Assembly: GCF_003025035.1 (NCBI RefSeq)
Contig: NZ_PYJN01000013.1
Span: 372,001-436,000, forward strand
DNA: 64,000 nt
Source: Rhizobium sp. SEMIA4064
GTDB lineage: Bacteria; Pseudomonadota; Alphaproteobacteria; Rhizobiales; Rhizobiaceae
Direction: 5' to 3'
In this document: positions 16,761-27,602 of the stretch, piece by piece
Numbering within the stretch: the stretch's first letter is position 1
How the letters are laid out: every line of letters begins with the position of its first letter
Translations under genes and position numbers: made by a program
The notes under the pieces: generated by a model
The model's input: only the letters and a program-made list of their open reading frames with translations
What the model was told of the DNA's origin: nothing
Database searches by the model: none

Positions 16761-18011
16761 GTGGACAAGCAGGATGTTCTCGATGCCACCGAGGCCATGC
16801 GTGGCCTTTTTTTCGCAACGCCTCTGCAACTGAACGAGCATCTTTCCGCTCGCTACGGTGCGGATATTTGGCTGAAGCGCGAGGACCTGACGCCGGTGCG
16901 CTCCTACAAGATCCGCGGCGCCTTCAATTTCTTCCGCAAGGTGATTGCCGCGGGCGGTACCGGCAAGACATTCGTCTGCGCTTCGGCCGGCAATCATGCG
17001 CAGGGCTTCGCTTTCGTCTGCCGTCATTTCGGGGTGCCGGGCGTGGTCTACATGCCGGTCACGACGCCACAGCAGAAGATCGACAAAACCCGCATGTTCG
17101 GCGGGGAGTTCATCACCATTAAGCTGTTCGGCGATTTCTTCGACCAGTGCTACCAGGCGGCGCGCGAACATGTGCAGCATATTGACGGCGTCATGGTGCC
17201 GCCTTTCGATCACGCCGATATCATCGAGGGGCAGGCGACGGTCGCGGCCGAAATCGCCGAGCAACTGCCGGATGGAGTCATGCCCGATCGTATCATCCTG
17301 CCCGTCGGCGGCGGTGGATTGGCGGCCGGCATCACCGGTTATTTTGCCGATCGCCTCGCCAAGGAGGCATTCCTCTTTGCCGAGCCGGCGGGAGCGCCCA
17401 GCCTCAGGCGCAGCATGGAAGCGGGGCAGGTGGTGACACTGGCGAAGGTCGACAATTTCGTCGACGGCGCAGCGGTCGGCCGCATCGGTGACCTGAATTT
17501 CGCCGCCCTGAAAGATTTTGCGGCCGAGCAGGTCATGCTGATCGCGGAAAATGCGATCTGCGTGACGATCACCGATATGCTGAATGTCGAAGGCGTCGTG
17601 CTCGAACCCGCCGGCGCGCTCGCGATCACCGCGCTGGAGGCGATGGATCGTGAGAGCATTCGCGGCAAGACGATCGTTGCCGTCGTCTCCGGCGGCAATT
17701 TTGATTTCGAGCGTCTGCCCGACGTTAAGGAGCGTGCCATGCGCTATGCCGGCCTGAAGAAATACTTCATCCTGCGGCTGGCTCAGCGCCCCGGCGCGCT
17801 GCGCGATTTCCTCAACTTGCTGGGTCCGGATGACGATATCGCCCGCTTCGAATATCTGAAGAAGAGCGCCCGCAATTTCGGCTCCATCCTGATCGGCATC
17901 GAGACCAAGAATCCCGACAACTTCAAGAAACTGGTTGAGAATTTCGAACGTGCTGGAATGGGCTACGAGGACATCACCGAGAACGACATTCTGGCTAGCC
18001 TGATCATTTAA
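16761..18011 (+). CDS. ilvA: Threonine ammonia-lyase (threonine dehydratase), biosynthetic
   Basis: A 416-residue PLP enzyme converting threonine to 2-oxobutanoate for isoleucine synthesis. The PLP lysine is K50 in SYKIRGAFNFF, the substrate-loop motif is CASAGNHAQGFA, and the phosphate-binding GGGGLAAG is near 183-190. The C-terminal ~80 residues (LKKYFILRLAQRPGALRDFL onward) form a single ACT-like regulatory domain, as in the shorter IlvA type, which suggests feedback control by isoleucine. The start is a GTG. The 228 bases before it show no clear element. Confidence 0.93.
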   Translation: MDKQDVLDATEAMRGLFFATPLQLNEHLSARYGADIWLKREDLTPVRSYKIRGAFNFFRKVIAAGGTGKTFVCASAGNHAQGFAFVCRHFGVPGVVYMPVTTPQQKIDKTRMFGGEFITIKLFGDFFDQCYQAAREHVQHIDGVMVPPFDHADIIEGQATVAAEIAEQLPDGVMPDRIILPVGGGGLAAGITGYFADRLAKEAFLFAEPAGAPSLRRSMEAGQVVTLAKVDNFVDGAAVGRIGDLNFAALKDFAAEQVMLIAENAICVTITDMLNVEGVVLEPAGALAITALEAMDRESIRGKTIVAVVSGGNFDFERLPDVKERAMRYAGLKKYFILRLAQRPGALRDFLNLLGPDDDIARFEYLKKSARNFGSILIGIETKNPDNFKKLVENFERAGMGYEDITENDILASLII

Positions 18012-18048
18012 CTTTGCCACCTCACGCCCTTCATGCTAAAGGCGATTC

Positions 18049-18390
18049 ATGGCTTCGATCTTGTCAAATATTCTCTCGATCTTCACCGGCGGCAGCGCAT
18101 CGACAGCGAGCGCCGAAAAGACCGGCGGCCCCTCTGTCACCGCTGAGCCGCAGGTGCATAACGGCTGCACGATCTACGCGACGCCGCAGCGCGAAGGCAA
18201 TCAGTTCCGCCTGATGGGCCGGATCGAGAAGGAAGTGAACGGCGAGGTGCTGGTGCGCAATTTCATCCGCGCCGATGTCTTTACCTCATCGGACGATGCT
18301 GTGGAATCGGCCTTCCGCAAGGCGCAGCAGATCATCGATCAGAACGGCCCGTCTCTGTTCGGAGATGGCGAAAAGGTGCGCCAGGTCTGA
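18049..18390 (+). CDS. HlyU family protein
   Basis: A 113-residue protein whose C-terminal two-thirds (NGCTIYATPQREGNQFRLMG, then VNGEVLVRNFIRADVF) matches the HlyU family as I know it. HlyU is named after a Vibrio haemolysin activator, but in alphaproteobacteria this domain is widespread and its role is unproven. The N-terminus has a short hydrophobic stretch (SILSNILSIFTGG). It starts 37 bases after ilvA on the same strand and is closed by its own terminator. Confidence 0.75.
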   Translation: MASILSNILSIFTGGSASTASAEKTGGPSVTAEPQVHNGCTIYATPQREGNQFRLMGRIEKEVNGEVLVRNFIRADVFTSSDDAVESAFRKAQQIIDQNGPSLFGDGEKVRQV

Positions 18391-18420
18391 GCTGAACGGC
18401 CAGTAACCCGGAACGATAAC

Positions 18421-18448
18421 GGCCGCCGAATGGCGGCCTTCTCTTTTT
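18421..18448 (+). terminator. Intrinsic terminator after the HlyU-like gene
   Basis: Perfect stem GGCCGCC/GGCGGCC with loop GAAT, followed by TTCTCTTTTT. Confidence 0.75.
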
Positions 18449-18465
18449 CTGTTCACCAAGAGCGG

Positions 18466-19242
18466 TTACGCCGCACGGAAAAGCTTGGCACCTGACGGAG
18501 CGCTGGTCGCGCCGCCGTCGACGGTGATTTCGATCGCCGTGACGTTCCGGGAGTCGTCCGATGCGAAGTAGAGGGCGGCCCTGGCGATCTCTTCGGCTTC
18601 GCTCATGCGGCCAAGGGGGCTCAGGCTGCCGAAGCGTGCTTCCAGGGCGTCCTTAGCCTCTTCCGTCATTGCTCTCGTATTCCAGATCGGCGTCTTGGTG
18701 GCGCCGGGCGTGACCTGGTTGACGCGGATGCCGCGCGGAGCGAGTTCGGATGCCAGGTTGCGGGTCATGGCACGGACGGCGCCCTTGGTGCCGGCATAGG
18801 CGGAATAGCCGGGGATACCGAGAACAGCGTGCACGGAGCCGTTCAGGATCACCGATCCACCGTCGTTCAGATACGGCAACGCAGCCTGCACCGTGAAGAA
18901 GACGGCGGTGAAGTTTGTGCGCACCACCGTCTCGAACTGCTCCAGCGTGGTCTTTCCGACGGCGGTTTCGCCGGCAATCCCGGCATTGGCGAAGACGATG
19001 TCGAAATTACCAAGCTTTTCAGCCGCTTCGGCGAAAGCTTTCTCAGTTGCTGCAACGTCGGTGACGTCGACCTGCAATGCCAGGACATCGCCGCCAAGCT
19101 CTTCAACGGCAGCGGCAAGGGTCTTTGGATTGCGGCCGGTGATGGCGACCTTGGCGCCCTCGGCGAGGAAGAGGCGGGCGGTGGCGAGGCCAATGCCGCT
19201 GTTTCCGCCGGTGATGATGGCAACCTTGTTCTTGAGACGCAT
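18466..19242 (-). CDS. Short-chain dehydrogenase/reductase (SDR)
   Basis: A 258-residue classical SDR. The cofactor loop TGGNSGIG is at residues 11-18, NAG is near 86-88, and the catalytic set is Ser136 (NGSV), Tyr149 and Lys153 (YAGTK). The Arg at the end of strand 2 (ITGRNPK) suggests NADPH. The substrate is unknown. It is transcribed divergently from a TetR gene, and an 18-base perfect palindrome lies between them, so TetR repression induced by the SDR substrate is the obvious model. Confidence 0.9.
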   Translation of the reverse strand: MRLKNKVAIITGGNSGIGLATARLFLAEGAKVAITGRNPKTLAAAVEELGGDVLALQVDVTDVAATEKAFAEAAEKLGNFDIVFANAGIAGETAVGKTTLEQFETVVRTNFTAVFFTVQAALPYLNDGGSVILNGSVHAVLGIPGYSAYAGTKGAVRAMTRNLASELAPRGIRVNQVTPGATKTPIWNTRAMTEEAKDALEARFGSLSPLGRMSEAEEIARAALYFASDDSRNVTAIEITVDGGATSAPSGAKLFRAA

Positions 19243-19297
19243 GTTCGTAGCTCCTATTGGCTTTGATGGCGATCTGGATTACGATCGTTCGCTATAA

Positions 19298-19315
19298 GGA
19301 TTATGATCATAATCC
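19298..19315. promoter_or_regulatory. Palindromic operator between the SDR and tetR genes
   Basis: GGATTATGATCATAATCC is a perfect 18-base palindrome centred between the divergent genes. A related half (GGATTACGATCG) begins at 19276 and may be a second, degenerate site. TetR dimers typically bind such sites. Confidence 0.7.
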
Positions 19316-19348
19316 AAATTCGTCAAGACGGATTGAGGAGATTTTTCG

Positions 19349-19936
19349 ATGGGCCATTCTCAGTTGGAGAAGCAGAAGACGCATGAGCGGATCGTGACGC
19401 TTGCCGCCAAGCGCCTGCGGGAGGAGGGGCTGGAGGGTATCGGCGTTGCCGATCTGATGAAGGAAGCGGGCCTGACGGTCGGCGGCTTCTATAAACATTT
19501 TGCCTCCCGAGACGAGCTCGTGGCCGAAGCCGTTCAGGTGGCGGTGGAGTCATGGCGGCGGCAATTGGAAGAGAAGGGGATCGATCCGGCGGATATTTCT
19601 CTGGAGAGCTATGCCGACGATTATCTCAGCACGCGGCATCGCGACCAACGCGGTGAAGGCTGTGCCTATGCCGCGCTGACGGCCGATATCGCGCGCAGCG
19701 GCGAAGCCGTTCGCACAATCGCGACGGAAGGAATACGGAGAAACATCGCATCGATGACGGCGCGCATGCCGCAGCCGGATACAGCGGAAGCGCGGCGCAA
19801 CGCCATCATCGCCTCATGCCTGATGACCGGCGCTGTCGGCCTCGCGCGTATTGCAAACGACGACGAATTTTCCCGCGAAATTCTGGAGGCTGCGCGGAGC
19901 TTCGTGAAAGAGCTGGCAGCAGGCAACGAGACATAA
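19349..19936 (+). CDS. TetR/AcrR family transcriptional regulator
   Basis: A 195-residue regulator with the N-terminal helix-turn-helix (THERIVTLAAKRLREEG, then VADLMKEAGLTVGGFYKHFA) at residues 11-57 and a ligand-binding C-terminal half. GAGGAG lies about 10 bases upstream. GGFYKHF is typical of the subgroup that controls adjacent oxidoreductases. It most likely represses itself and the divergent SDR gene. Confidence 0.9.
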   Translation: MGHSQLEKQKTHERIVTLAAKRLREEGLEGIGVADLMKEAGLTVGGFYKHFASRDELVAEAVQVAVESWRRQLEEKGIDPADISLESYADDYLSTRHRDQRGEGCAYAALTADIARSGEAVRTIATEGIRRNIASMTARMPQPDTAEARRNAIIASCLMTGAVGLARIANDDEFSREILEAARSFVKELAAGNET

Positions 19937-19963
19937 AAAAGCGGCCGGTGGGGACCGGCCGCT
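19935..19963 (-). terminator. Intrinsic terminator after azoR
   Basis: A perfect 10-base stem AGCGGCCGGT/ACCGGCCGCT; on the minus strand it is followed by a run of T (the A-run at 19935-19940). It overlaps the tetR stop and serves the converging azoR gene. Confidence 0.75.
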
Positions 19964-19989
19964 CACAAAGAATTGATCGTGCTGGAGGC

Positions 19990-20604
19990 TTAGGCGGCCA
20001 GCGCCAGCTCGGTTGCGCGGGCCTGGGCAGCGCCGATTGCCTTTTCAGCGGCTTCCGGACCGAAGGCGACGCCTTCGATATAGACGGTTTCCACGTCGGT
20101 GATGCCGATGAAGCCGAGAACCGACTTCAGGTAGGGAACGGCGTGGTTGAGCGGAGCGGCCGGGCCTTCGGAATAGACGCCGCCGGAAGCGAGCACGATA
20201 TAAGCCTTCTTGCCGGTCACCAGACCCTTCGGGCCGGTTTCCGTGTAGGTGAAGGTGCGGCCGGCGCGGGCGATATTGTCGATCCAGGTCTTCAGCGAGG
20301 AATAGATGTTGAAGTTGATGAGGCCGGTGCCGATGACCAGCGTGTCGGCTGCGAGCAGCTCGTCGACGAGCGCGTCGGAAACCTTGATCAGTTCCTGCTG
20401 CTCGGGCGTGCGGGCGTCGGCCGGCGTGCGGATGGCGGCAGTGAAGGGCTCGTCGATATGCGGCAGGGCAGTGGCGGCGAGGTCGCGATGGACGATCGTC
20501 TTGCCCGGGTTCTGGGCCTTGATCTTGTCGGCAAGCTCGCTGGCGATCTTGGTGGAAAGCGAGTCGGAGCGCGGGCTGGACGTCAGAAGCAGAATGGAGG
20601 ACAT
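19990..20604 (-). CDS. azoR: FMN-dependent NADH-azoreductase
   Basis: A 204-residue flavodoxin-fold enzyme of the AzoR/quinone reductase family, which uses NADH to reduce azo dyes or quinones. Landmarks are TSSPRSDSLSTK near the N-terminus (FMN phosphate loop), GTGLINFNIYSSLKTWID for the FMN contact segment, and LASGGVYSEGP. The start at 20604 follows AAGGAA; an in-frame ATG six codons upstream lacks one. It is divergent from a LysR gene, which is its likely regulator. Confidence 0.93.
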   Translation of the reverse strand: MSSILLLTSSPRSDSLSTKIASELADKIKAQNPGKTIVHRDLAATALPHIDEPFTAAIRTPADARTPEQQELIKVSDALVDELLAADTLVIGTGLINFNIYSSLKTWIDNIARAGRTFTYTETGPKGLVTGKKAYIVLASGGVYSEGPAAPLNHAVPYLKSVLGFIGITDVETVYIEGVAFGPEAAEKAIGAAQARATELALAA

Positions 20605-20744
20605 GATTCTATTCCTTTTCAAAGGGTTGTGAGAGCCAGGCTGGGAGACTGACCATCGTTCGAGAAGAGAAATAAGACTGCAGTGCCATCGAAAAAACTG
20701 TGATAATATGGATTGGAATTATCGATAGAATGGATGGCCACCCA

Positions 20745-21713
20745 ATGCTTCCCAATCCGACCCTCGACCAGTTGCAGGTCTTTTTGACCGTTGCCGAATC
20801 CGGCAGCTTTTCCGCTGCATCGCGCACGCTCAATCGCGCGCAATCGGTCATCAGCTACACGATCGCCAATCTTGAGGCCCAGCTTGAGATGCCGCTGTTC
20901 GAGCGCTCCGGCTCCCGCCAGCCGACGCTGACGGATGCGGGCAGAGCCATGCTGGAGGATGCGCGCCGTATTCTCTCCGATCTCGGAGTGATGCGTGCTC
21001 GTGTCAAAGGTTTGAAGGCGGGACTTGAAGCGGAAGTGGCGGTGGCCATCAGCGTGATGGTGCCGACGAATGCGACGGTCGACGTGCTGAGCGAGTTTCG
21101 CGATCGCTTCCCGCTCGTCTCGCTACGGCTCGACACCGGCGAACTCGGCACGATGATGGAACTCGTCGCCAGCGGTAAGTCGACGATCGGCATTGGTGGT
21201 GCGGTGCCGAATCAGGACGATTCGCTGGTGATCGAGCGTATCGGTCACTCCTTCATGCTTCCGGTAGCATCGCCCAATCATCCGCTCGCCCAGATCGAAA
21301 GGCCGTTGACGCTTGCCGATGTGCGAGACGAGGTGCAATTGGTCGTGACCGATGCCTCAGGTCTCACGAATGGGAAGGATTTCAACGTCCTGTCGTACAA
21401 GATCTGGCATGTCAGCGACATCGCGACCAAGCATCAATTGATGCGTGGTGGCCTCGGCTGGGGTGGGCTGCCGGCTTCGCTCATCGTGGAAGACCTGCAG
21501 AAGGGACGATTGGTGCGTCTGGCCCTCGATGCCTACGATCAGAGCGAATATCCGATCTACGCGGTCCACAAGCTCGACAATCCTCCCGGTCCCGCCGCTG
21601 CCTGGATGATCGAAGCCTTCAGCGAGCGCCTTTCAAAATGCCCGAACCAGGCGGATTTCAAGGCTGCCGTCGACATGTTTCATCTGGACGAAAAGCAGTT
21701 GGCGGCGGAGTGA
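20745..21713 (+). CDS. LysR family transcriptional regulator
   Basis: A 322-residue LysR-type regulator. The winged helix-turn-helix is at about residues 5-64 (LDQLQVFLTVAESGSFSAAS, then RAQSVISYTIANLE), followed by a substrate-binding domain of the periplasmic-binding-protein fold. In-frame starts also exist at 20700 (GTG) and 20730 (ATG); 20745 gives the usual N-terminal length. The short azoR-lysR gap contains TATCGATA at 20720-20727, inside a region of AT-rich dyad symmetry that could be a LysR box. It probably controls azoR in response to quinones or electrophiles; this is inference. Confidence 0.88.
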   Translation: MLPNPTLDQLQVFLTVAESGSFSAASRTLNRAQSVISYTIANLEAQLEMPLFERSGSRQPTLTDAGRAMLEDARRILSDLGVMRARVKGLKAGLEAEVAVAISVMVPTNATVDVLSEFRDRFPLVSLRLDTGELGTMMELVASGKSTIGIGGAVPNQDDSLVIERIGHSFMLPVASPNHPLAQIERPLTLADVRDEVQLVVTDASGLTNGKDFNVLSYKIWHVSDIATKHQLMRGGLGWGGLPASLIVEDLQKGRLVRLALDAYDQSEYPIYAVHKLDNPPGPAAAWMIEAFSERLSKCPNQADFKAAVDMFHLDEKQLAAE

Positions 21714-21717
21714 AAAC

Positions 21718-21759
21718 CCTCTCCCCGCTCCTGAGCTTGCCGAAGGGGCGGGGAGAGGG
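21718..21759. repeat. Inverted repeat between the lysR and cpdB genes
   Basis: CCCTCTCCCCGC (21718-21729) and its exact complement GCGGGGAGAGGG (21748-21759) flank CTGAGCTTGCCGAAGGG. This type of palindromic spacer is common between genes in rhizobia. Its position between converging stops would let it end transcription from both sides, although there is no U-tract. Confidence 0.6.
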
Positions 21760-21770
21760 AACGACCGGGA

Positions 21771-23759
<1,989 letters not shown>

Positions 23760-23896
23760 GAAACACTCCTTCAACAATGAATCTATCAGCCCTCGATCAC
23801 CTCTCGGGGTGAGGGAGATTAAGACGAATTTTGAAGGTGTGCACCACGAATATGACAGGCTTATTGTGGTGCCGGCGCCAAAGAGCGAAGAAGCCC

Positions 23897-24256
23897 TCAG
23901 CGTTTGAGAACCGGCTGTATCTCCTTGTGGAAAAAGCGGAAATAGGAAGCAACCTGAGCCGACGCGTTGGAGGAGGGATCGAACTCGATGCCGATCCGGC
24001 CTCCATGGATCCAGCGCACGATGCCGTCCAGGATGCCGATCTCATCGCATTCGACACGGACCTTGCTGCCGGCGGCGGCATGGATCGGTGATTGCAGGTC
24101 GAGCGCAATGCCGCCGGTGGAAATATTGACGACGCGGCCGGTCACCGCCTTGGCGAAATATCGGACCCGACCCATCAGGCGGGCATGCTTGCGCGGCGAA
24201 CGCCTCGCTTTGATTTTCAGATTGTTCTCCGTGAGCGGTTTTGAAATCGGCTGCAT
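23897..24256 (-). CDS. PilZ domain protein (putative c-di-GMP receptor)
   Basis: A 119-residue protein with the PilZ pattern: the RxxxR-type motif in ARRSPRKHARLMGRVRY near the N-terminus, the (D/N)xSxxG motif NISTGGIAL near residues 54-62, and GRIGIEF near the end. These are the residues that contact cyclic di-GMP in the family, so binding is plausible. The start at 24256 follows GAGG; longer frames upstream lack similarity. It lies upstream of cpdB on the same strand with a 137-base gap. Confidence 0.82.
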   Translation of the reverse strand: MQPISKPLTENNLKIKARRSPRKHARLMGRVRYFAKAVTGRVVNISTGGIALDLQSPIHAAAGSKVRVECDEIGILDGIVRWIHGGRIGIEFDPSSNASAQVASYFRFFHKEIQPVLKR

Positions 24257-24428
24257 AACTGACCTCGATGCCTGTATCTGATGACACCGATAGCAGGCAG
24301 GCGTTGAAAGGTGTTTAGAACGATCGCTAAAATTGACGCGATCCGTTCCGAATCGGGACCGGCAGCTTTTAATGTTGCAATTCCGGGCATTCTCATGCTG
24401 GACGAGCGGGAGTTTGGGGAAAGAGGAA

Positions 24429-25238
24429 ATGACGTTGCGCATCGTTTCGCTGAATGTTTGGGGCGGACTGCTGCATGAGCCGCTGATGCGATATCTCGTC
24501 GATATCGACGCGGATGTCCTGTGCCTGCAGGAAGTCGGGCGCACTGCAGATGCACAATCCGAATGGCTGGTTTACCGTGATCATGGCGTCGAGCTTCCGC
24601 AGCGGGCTAATCTCTTCGATGAGATCAGCGCAGCCCTTCCAGCATATGATGCCTTCTTCAGCCCGACGGCGCGGGGCGATCTCTTCGATGGCGATCGGCT
24701 GATCCCGTCCGAATTCGGCCTCGCAACCTTCGTGCGCAAATCCTATCCGGTCATCGGCCAAGCCTCGGGTTTCGTACATGGGGAATTCTCGGCCGACGGC
24801 TGGGGTTCGCATCCGCGGTCGCGCAATGCCCATTGCATTCGCATCTTCGATTACGAAGGTGGTTTCCCCGTCACCATCGCGCAGATGCATGGTCTGCGCG
24901 ATATAGAAGGCAAAGGCGACACACCGGCCCGTCACACCCAGGCGAAGGCATTGGTGGAACTTATCCGGCAGGTTCACCAGGGCGATGAGAGGCTCGTCGT
25001 CTGTGGCGACTTCAATGTCCTGCCGGGGAGCGTCACCTTCGATGCCCTAAGCACATTCGGGCTTTTCGACCTCGTCACCTCGCGCGGTCACCGCGACACA
25101 CGGACCTCCTACTATCGCAAGGAGCCGCGTTATGCCGACTATATGCTGGTGACATCGGCGGTGGAGGTGATTGCATTCGACGCCGTCGCCGAGCCGGAAG
25201 TCTCCGATCACCGCGCCTTGCTGCTGGACCTGCGATAG
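24429..25238 (+). CDS. Endonuclease/exonuclease/phosphatase family protein
   Basis: A 269-residue protein of the DNase I-like fold. Conserved points are SLNVWGG near the N-terminus, LCLQEVG (metal-binding Glu), CGDFNVLPGS, and the C-terminal SDHRALLLDL with the catalytic Asp-His. AGAGGAA lies directly upstream of the ATG. The substrate could be a nucleic acid, a phosphodiester lipid or an inositol phosphate; the sequence does not say. It is divergent from the PilZ gene and converges on the Lrp-type gene with only 18 bases between stops. Confidence 0.85.
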   Translation: MTLRIVSLNVWGGLLHEPLMRYLVDIDADVLCLQEVGRTADAQSEWLVYRDHGVELPQRANLFDEISAALPAYDAFFSPTARGDLFDGDRLIPSEFGLATFVRKSYPVIGQASGFVHGEFSADGWGSHPRSRNAHCIRIFDYEGGFPVTIAQMHGLRDIEGKGDTPARHTQAKALVELIRQVHQGDERLVVCGDFNVLPGSVTFDALSTFGLFDLVTSRGHRDTRTSYYRKEPRYADYMLVTSAVEVIAFDAVAEPEVSDHRALLLDLR

Positions 25239-25256
25239 CTCTGCCGGCCGTGAGGC

Positions 25257-25718
25257 TCAGAGCCCGACATTCGGCCGGTCGATGATTTCGCGCAGCGCGA
25301 AGCTGGAATTGATCTTCACCACATGCGGCAGTGCGGAGAGCCAGTCACGGTGGATGCGTTCGTAATCTTCAAGATCGCGCGCGGCGACGCGCAGGATATA
25401 GTCGTATTCGCCGGACATGAGATAGCAGACGAGCACGTTCGGACAACGTTTCACCGCCGTTTCGAATTCCGACAGCGTCTTGGCAAACTGGCCGGACAGC
25501 GAGATGTGCACGATGGCGATCATCTTGTAGTCCAGCGCCTTGTGCGACAGCCTTGCATGATAGCCGCCGATCACGCCGTCCTTCTCCAGAATGTCGAGCC
25601 GGCGTGAGCAGGCGGAAGGCGACAGGCCGACCTTTTCGGCAAGTTCGGCATTGGTGATCCTGGCGTTCTGTTGCAGCACGCGCAAAATCGAACGATCGAT
25701 GGTGTCTATGTCAGGCAT
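25257..25718 (-). CDS. Lrp/AsnC family regulator, probably of alanine dehydrogenase
   Basis: A 153-residue regulator. The N-terminal helix-turn-helix is MPDIDTIDRSILRVLQQNAR, followed by ITNAELAEKVGLSPSACSRR; the C-terminal RAM ligand domain includes CYLMSGEYDYILRV. The start at 25718 follows AAGGA. Its divergent position next to ald, 152 bases away, is the classic arrangement of an AldR/Lrp-like activator that senses alanine. Confidence 0.9.
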   Translation of the reverse strand: MPDIDTIDRSILRVLQQNARITNAELAEKVGLSPSACSRRLDILEKDGVIGGYHARLSHKALDYKMIAIVHISLSGQFAKTLSEFETAVKRCPNVLVCYLMSGEYDYILRVAARDLEDYERIHRDWLSALPHVVKINSSFALREIIDRPNVGL

Positions 25719-25870
25719 TCGAAGATCCTTCGAAAAATCTCGCTTTGGCGCAATAATCCACGAAAAAAGCTGGTTCGGCAAATTGTCTTTGCAAGGACAT
25801 TTCAGCGCGAAGGTGGTCTCATTCTCAGCGGAACAGTTGCAAACCGAATAAGCATTCAGGGAGAAGCAAA

Positions 25871-26989
25871 ATGCGTGTTGGTTGTCCGAAAGAAATCAAG
25901 AATCATGAATATCGCGTCGGTTTGACGCCCGCATCCGTTCGCGAATATGTCGCCCATGGTCATGAGGTCTGGGTCGAGACCAAAGCGGGTGCAGGGATCG
26001 GGGCCGATGATCATGCCTATATCGCCGCCGGCGCCAAGATCGCCGCCACCGCGAAGGACATTTTCGAAAAGTGCGACATGATCGTGAAGGTCAAGGAGCC
26101 GCAGCCTTCCGAATGGGTGCAACTGCGCGACGGCCAGCTTCTCTATACCTATCTGCACCTCGCGCCCGATCCGGAGCAGACCAAGGGCCTGATCGCCTCC
26201 GGCGTCACCGCCATCGCCTATGAAACCGTCACCGATGAGCGCGGCGGCCTGCCGCTGCTTGCGCCGATGTCGGAAGTTGCCGGCCGTTTGTCGATCCAGG
26301 CGGGTGCCACCGCGCTGCAGAAGGCCAATGGCGGCCTCGGTATCCTGCTTGGTGGCGTGCCCGGCGTCTTGCCGGCCAAGGTCGCCATCATCGGCGGCGG
26401 TGTCGTCGGCCTTCACGCCGCCAAGATGGCGGCAGGGCTCGGCGCCGATGTCAGCATTCTCGATCGTTCGCTGCCGCGCCTCCGCCAGCTCGACGATATC
26501 TTCAACGGCCGTGTCCACACGCGCTATTCCAGCATTCAGGCGCTGGAAGAAGAGGTCTTTGCCGCCGATCTCGTCATCGGTGCCGTGTTGATCCCGGGTG
26601 CTGCAGCGCCGAAGCTCGTGACGCGCGAAATGCTCTCCGGCATGAAGAAGGGTGCCGTCATTGTCGACGTCGCCATCGACCAGGGCGGCTGCTTCGAAAC
26701 CTCACATGCCACGACCCATTCCGAACCGACCTATGAGGTCGAAGGCATCGTCCACTACTGCGTCGCCAACATGCCGGGTGCGGTTCCGGTCACCTCGGCG
26801 CATGCGCTGAACAATTCCACCATCTATTACGGCCTCGCCCTCGCAGACCGCGGCCTGCGCGCCATTGCCGAGGACAAGCACTTGCGCAATGGCCTCAATA
26901 TCCACAAGGGCCGTGTCACCAACAGGCCCGTCGCCGAAGCGCTCGGCTACGAAGCCTACGCTCCGGAAAGCGTCTTGAACGTAGCGTAA
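25871..26989 (+). CDS. ald: Alanine dehydrogenase
   Basis: A 372-residue NAD-dependent enzyme interconverting alanine and pyruvate plus ammonia. It starts [20 protein letters not shown] as expected. The catalytic Lys is near 75 (KVKEPQ) and the His near 96 (YLHLAPD). The nucleotide loop [15 protein letters not shown] starts near residue 174. GGGAGAAG lies 7 bases before the ATG. Expression is probably controlled by the divergent Lrp-type gene. Confidence 0.97.
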   Translation: MRVGCPKEIKNHEYRVGLTPASVREYVAHGHEVWVETKAGAGIGADDHAYIAAGAKIAATAKDIFEKCDMIVKVKEPQPSEWVQLRDGQLLYTYLHLAPDPEQTKGLIASGVTAIAYETVTDERGGLPLLAPMSEVAGRLSIQAGATALQKANGGLGILLGGVPGVLPAKVAIIGGGVVGLHAAKMAAGLGADVSILDRSLPRLRQLDDIFNGRVHTRYSSIQALEEEVFAADLVIGAVLIPGAAAPKLVTREMLSGMKKGAVIVDVAIDQGGCFETSHATTHSEPTYEVEGIVHYCVANMPGAVPVTSAHALNNSTIYYGLALADRGLRAIAEDKHLRNGLNIHKGRVTNRPVAEALGYEAYAPESVLNVA

Positions 26990-27012
26990 ATCCCATCGCG
27001 CTGCGTTGAATG

Positions 27013-27047
27013 GAAGCGCCGGCATTTTACATGCCGGCGCTTCTTTC
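27013..27047 (+). terminator. Intrinsic terminator after ald
   Basis: A perfect 13-base stem (GAAGCGCCGGCAT and its complement) with loop TTTAC, followed by TTTCC. It may also serve the converging DUF1203 gene. Confidence 0.75.
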
Positions 27048-27057
27048 CATTGAGCTA

Positions 27058-27531
27058 CTACGCCCGATCGATCCGGCACTGATAGCAATTGTTGCGCGCC
27101 GAGCGGACATGCACATAAGCGATGCCTTCGCGGCTCAGGAGGTCGGCAGCATAGGCTTTGATGTCATCGGTCGGTGTCACGGCGCCGGTGCCGTAGACGA
27201 TGCGGTTGTTTTCGCCATAGCCCCGCACAATGAAATCCGGGCTGGTGGTCAGTACGGGCGGCAGGATTTCCTCGGCCTCATAACGCCGGCAAGGCGCTTT
27301 ATGCAGGAAAACCGGCCCGGTCTCGGCATAGGGCTGCAACTCTGGAAACGGCCGATAGGCGAAAACAAAAAGCTCTTCGCCGGCATCGATATTCCGCAGG
27401 CAATGGCGGCAGGGATGGCCCGGGCCGTCCGAGATCGTTGTCTCTGGTAGGTGACCATAGGAATCCGTGCCACCATTCCAGAGGGTTTCGGCATCCGACG
27501 TGGGCATGGCGGCAAAGGCAATGGAGGGCAT
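27058..27531 (-). CDS. DUF1203 domain protein
   Basis: A 157-residue protein with the DUF1203 features I know: CRHCLRNIDAGEELFVFAYR, then GPVFLHKAPC and a C-terminal ARNNCYQCRIDRA. Paired Cys residues (CRHC and CYQC) could bind a metal. The function is unknown. It converges on ald. Confidence 0.8.
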   Translation of the reverse strand: MPSIAFAAMPTSDAETLWNGGTDSYGHLPETTISDGPGHPCRHCLRNIDAGEELFVFAYRPFPELQPYAETGPVFLHKAPCRRYEAEEILPPVLTTSPDFIVRGYGENNRIVYGTGAVTPTDDIKAYAADLLSREGIAYVHVRSARNNCYQCRIDRA

Positions 27532-27602
27532 GACAAATCTCCTTTTTACGATTTGTCATGTGATGCGCCGCGACGGCAGGAGAAGCCACCCGATTCCTGC
27601 GG

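Noticed and set aside
16722..18020. Minus-strand open frame of over 400 codons opposite ilvA
   Set aside because: It is antisense to ilvA with no recognisable protein features.
23852..23858. PHO box upstream of cpdB
   Set aside because: One perfect half-site exists on the minus strand (CTGTCAT), but neither neighbouring half matches well, so chance is likely.
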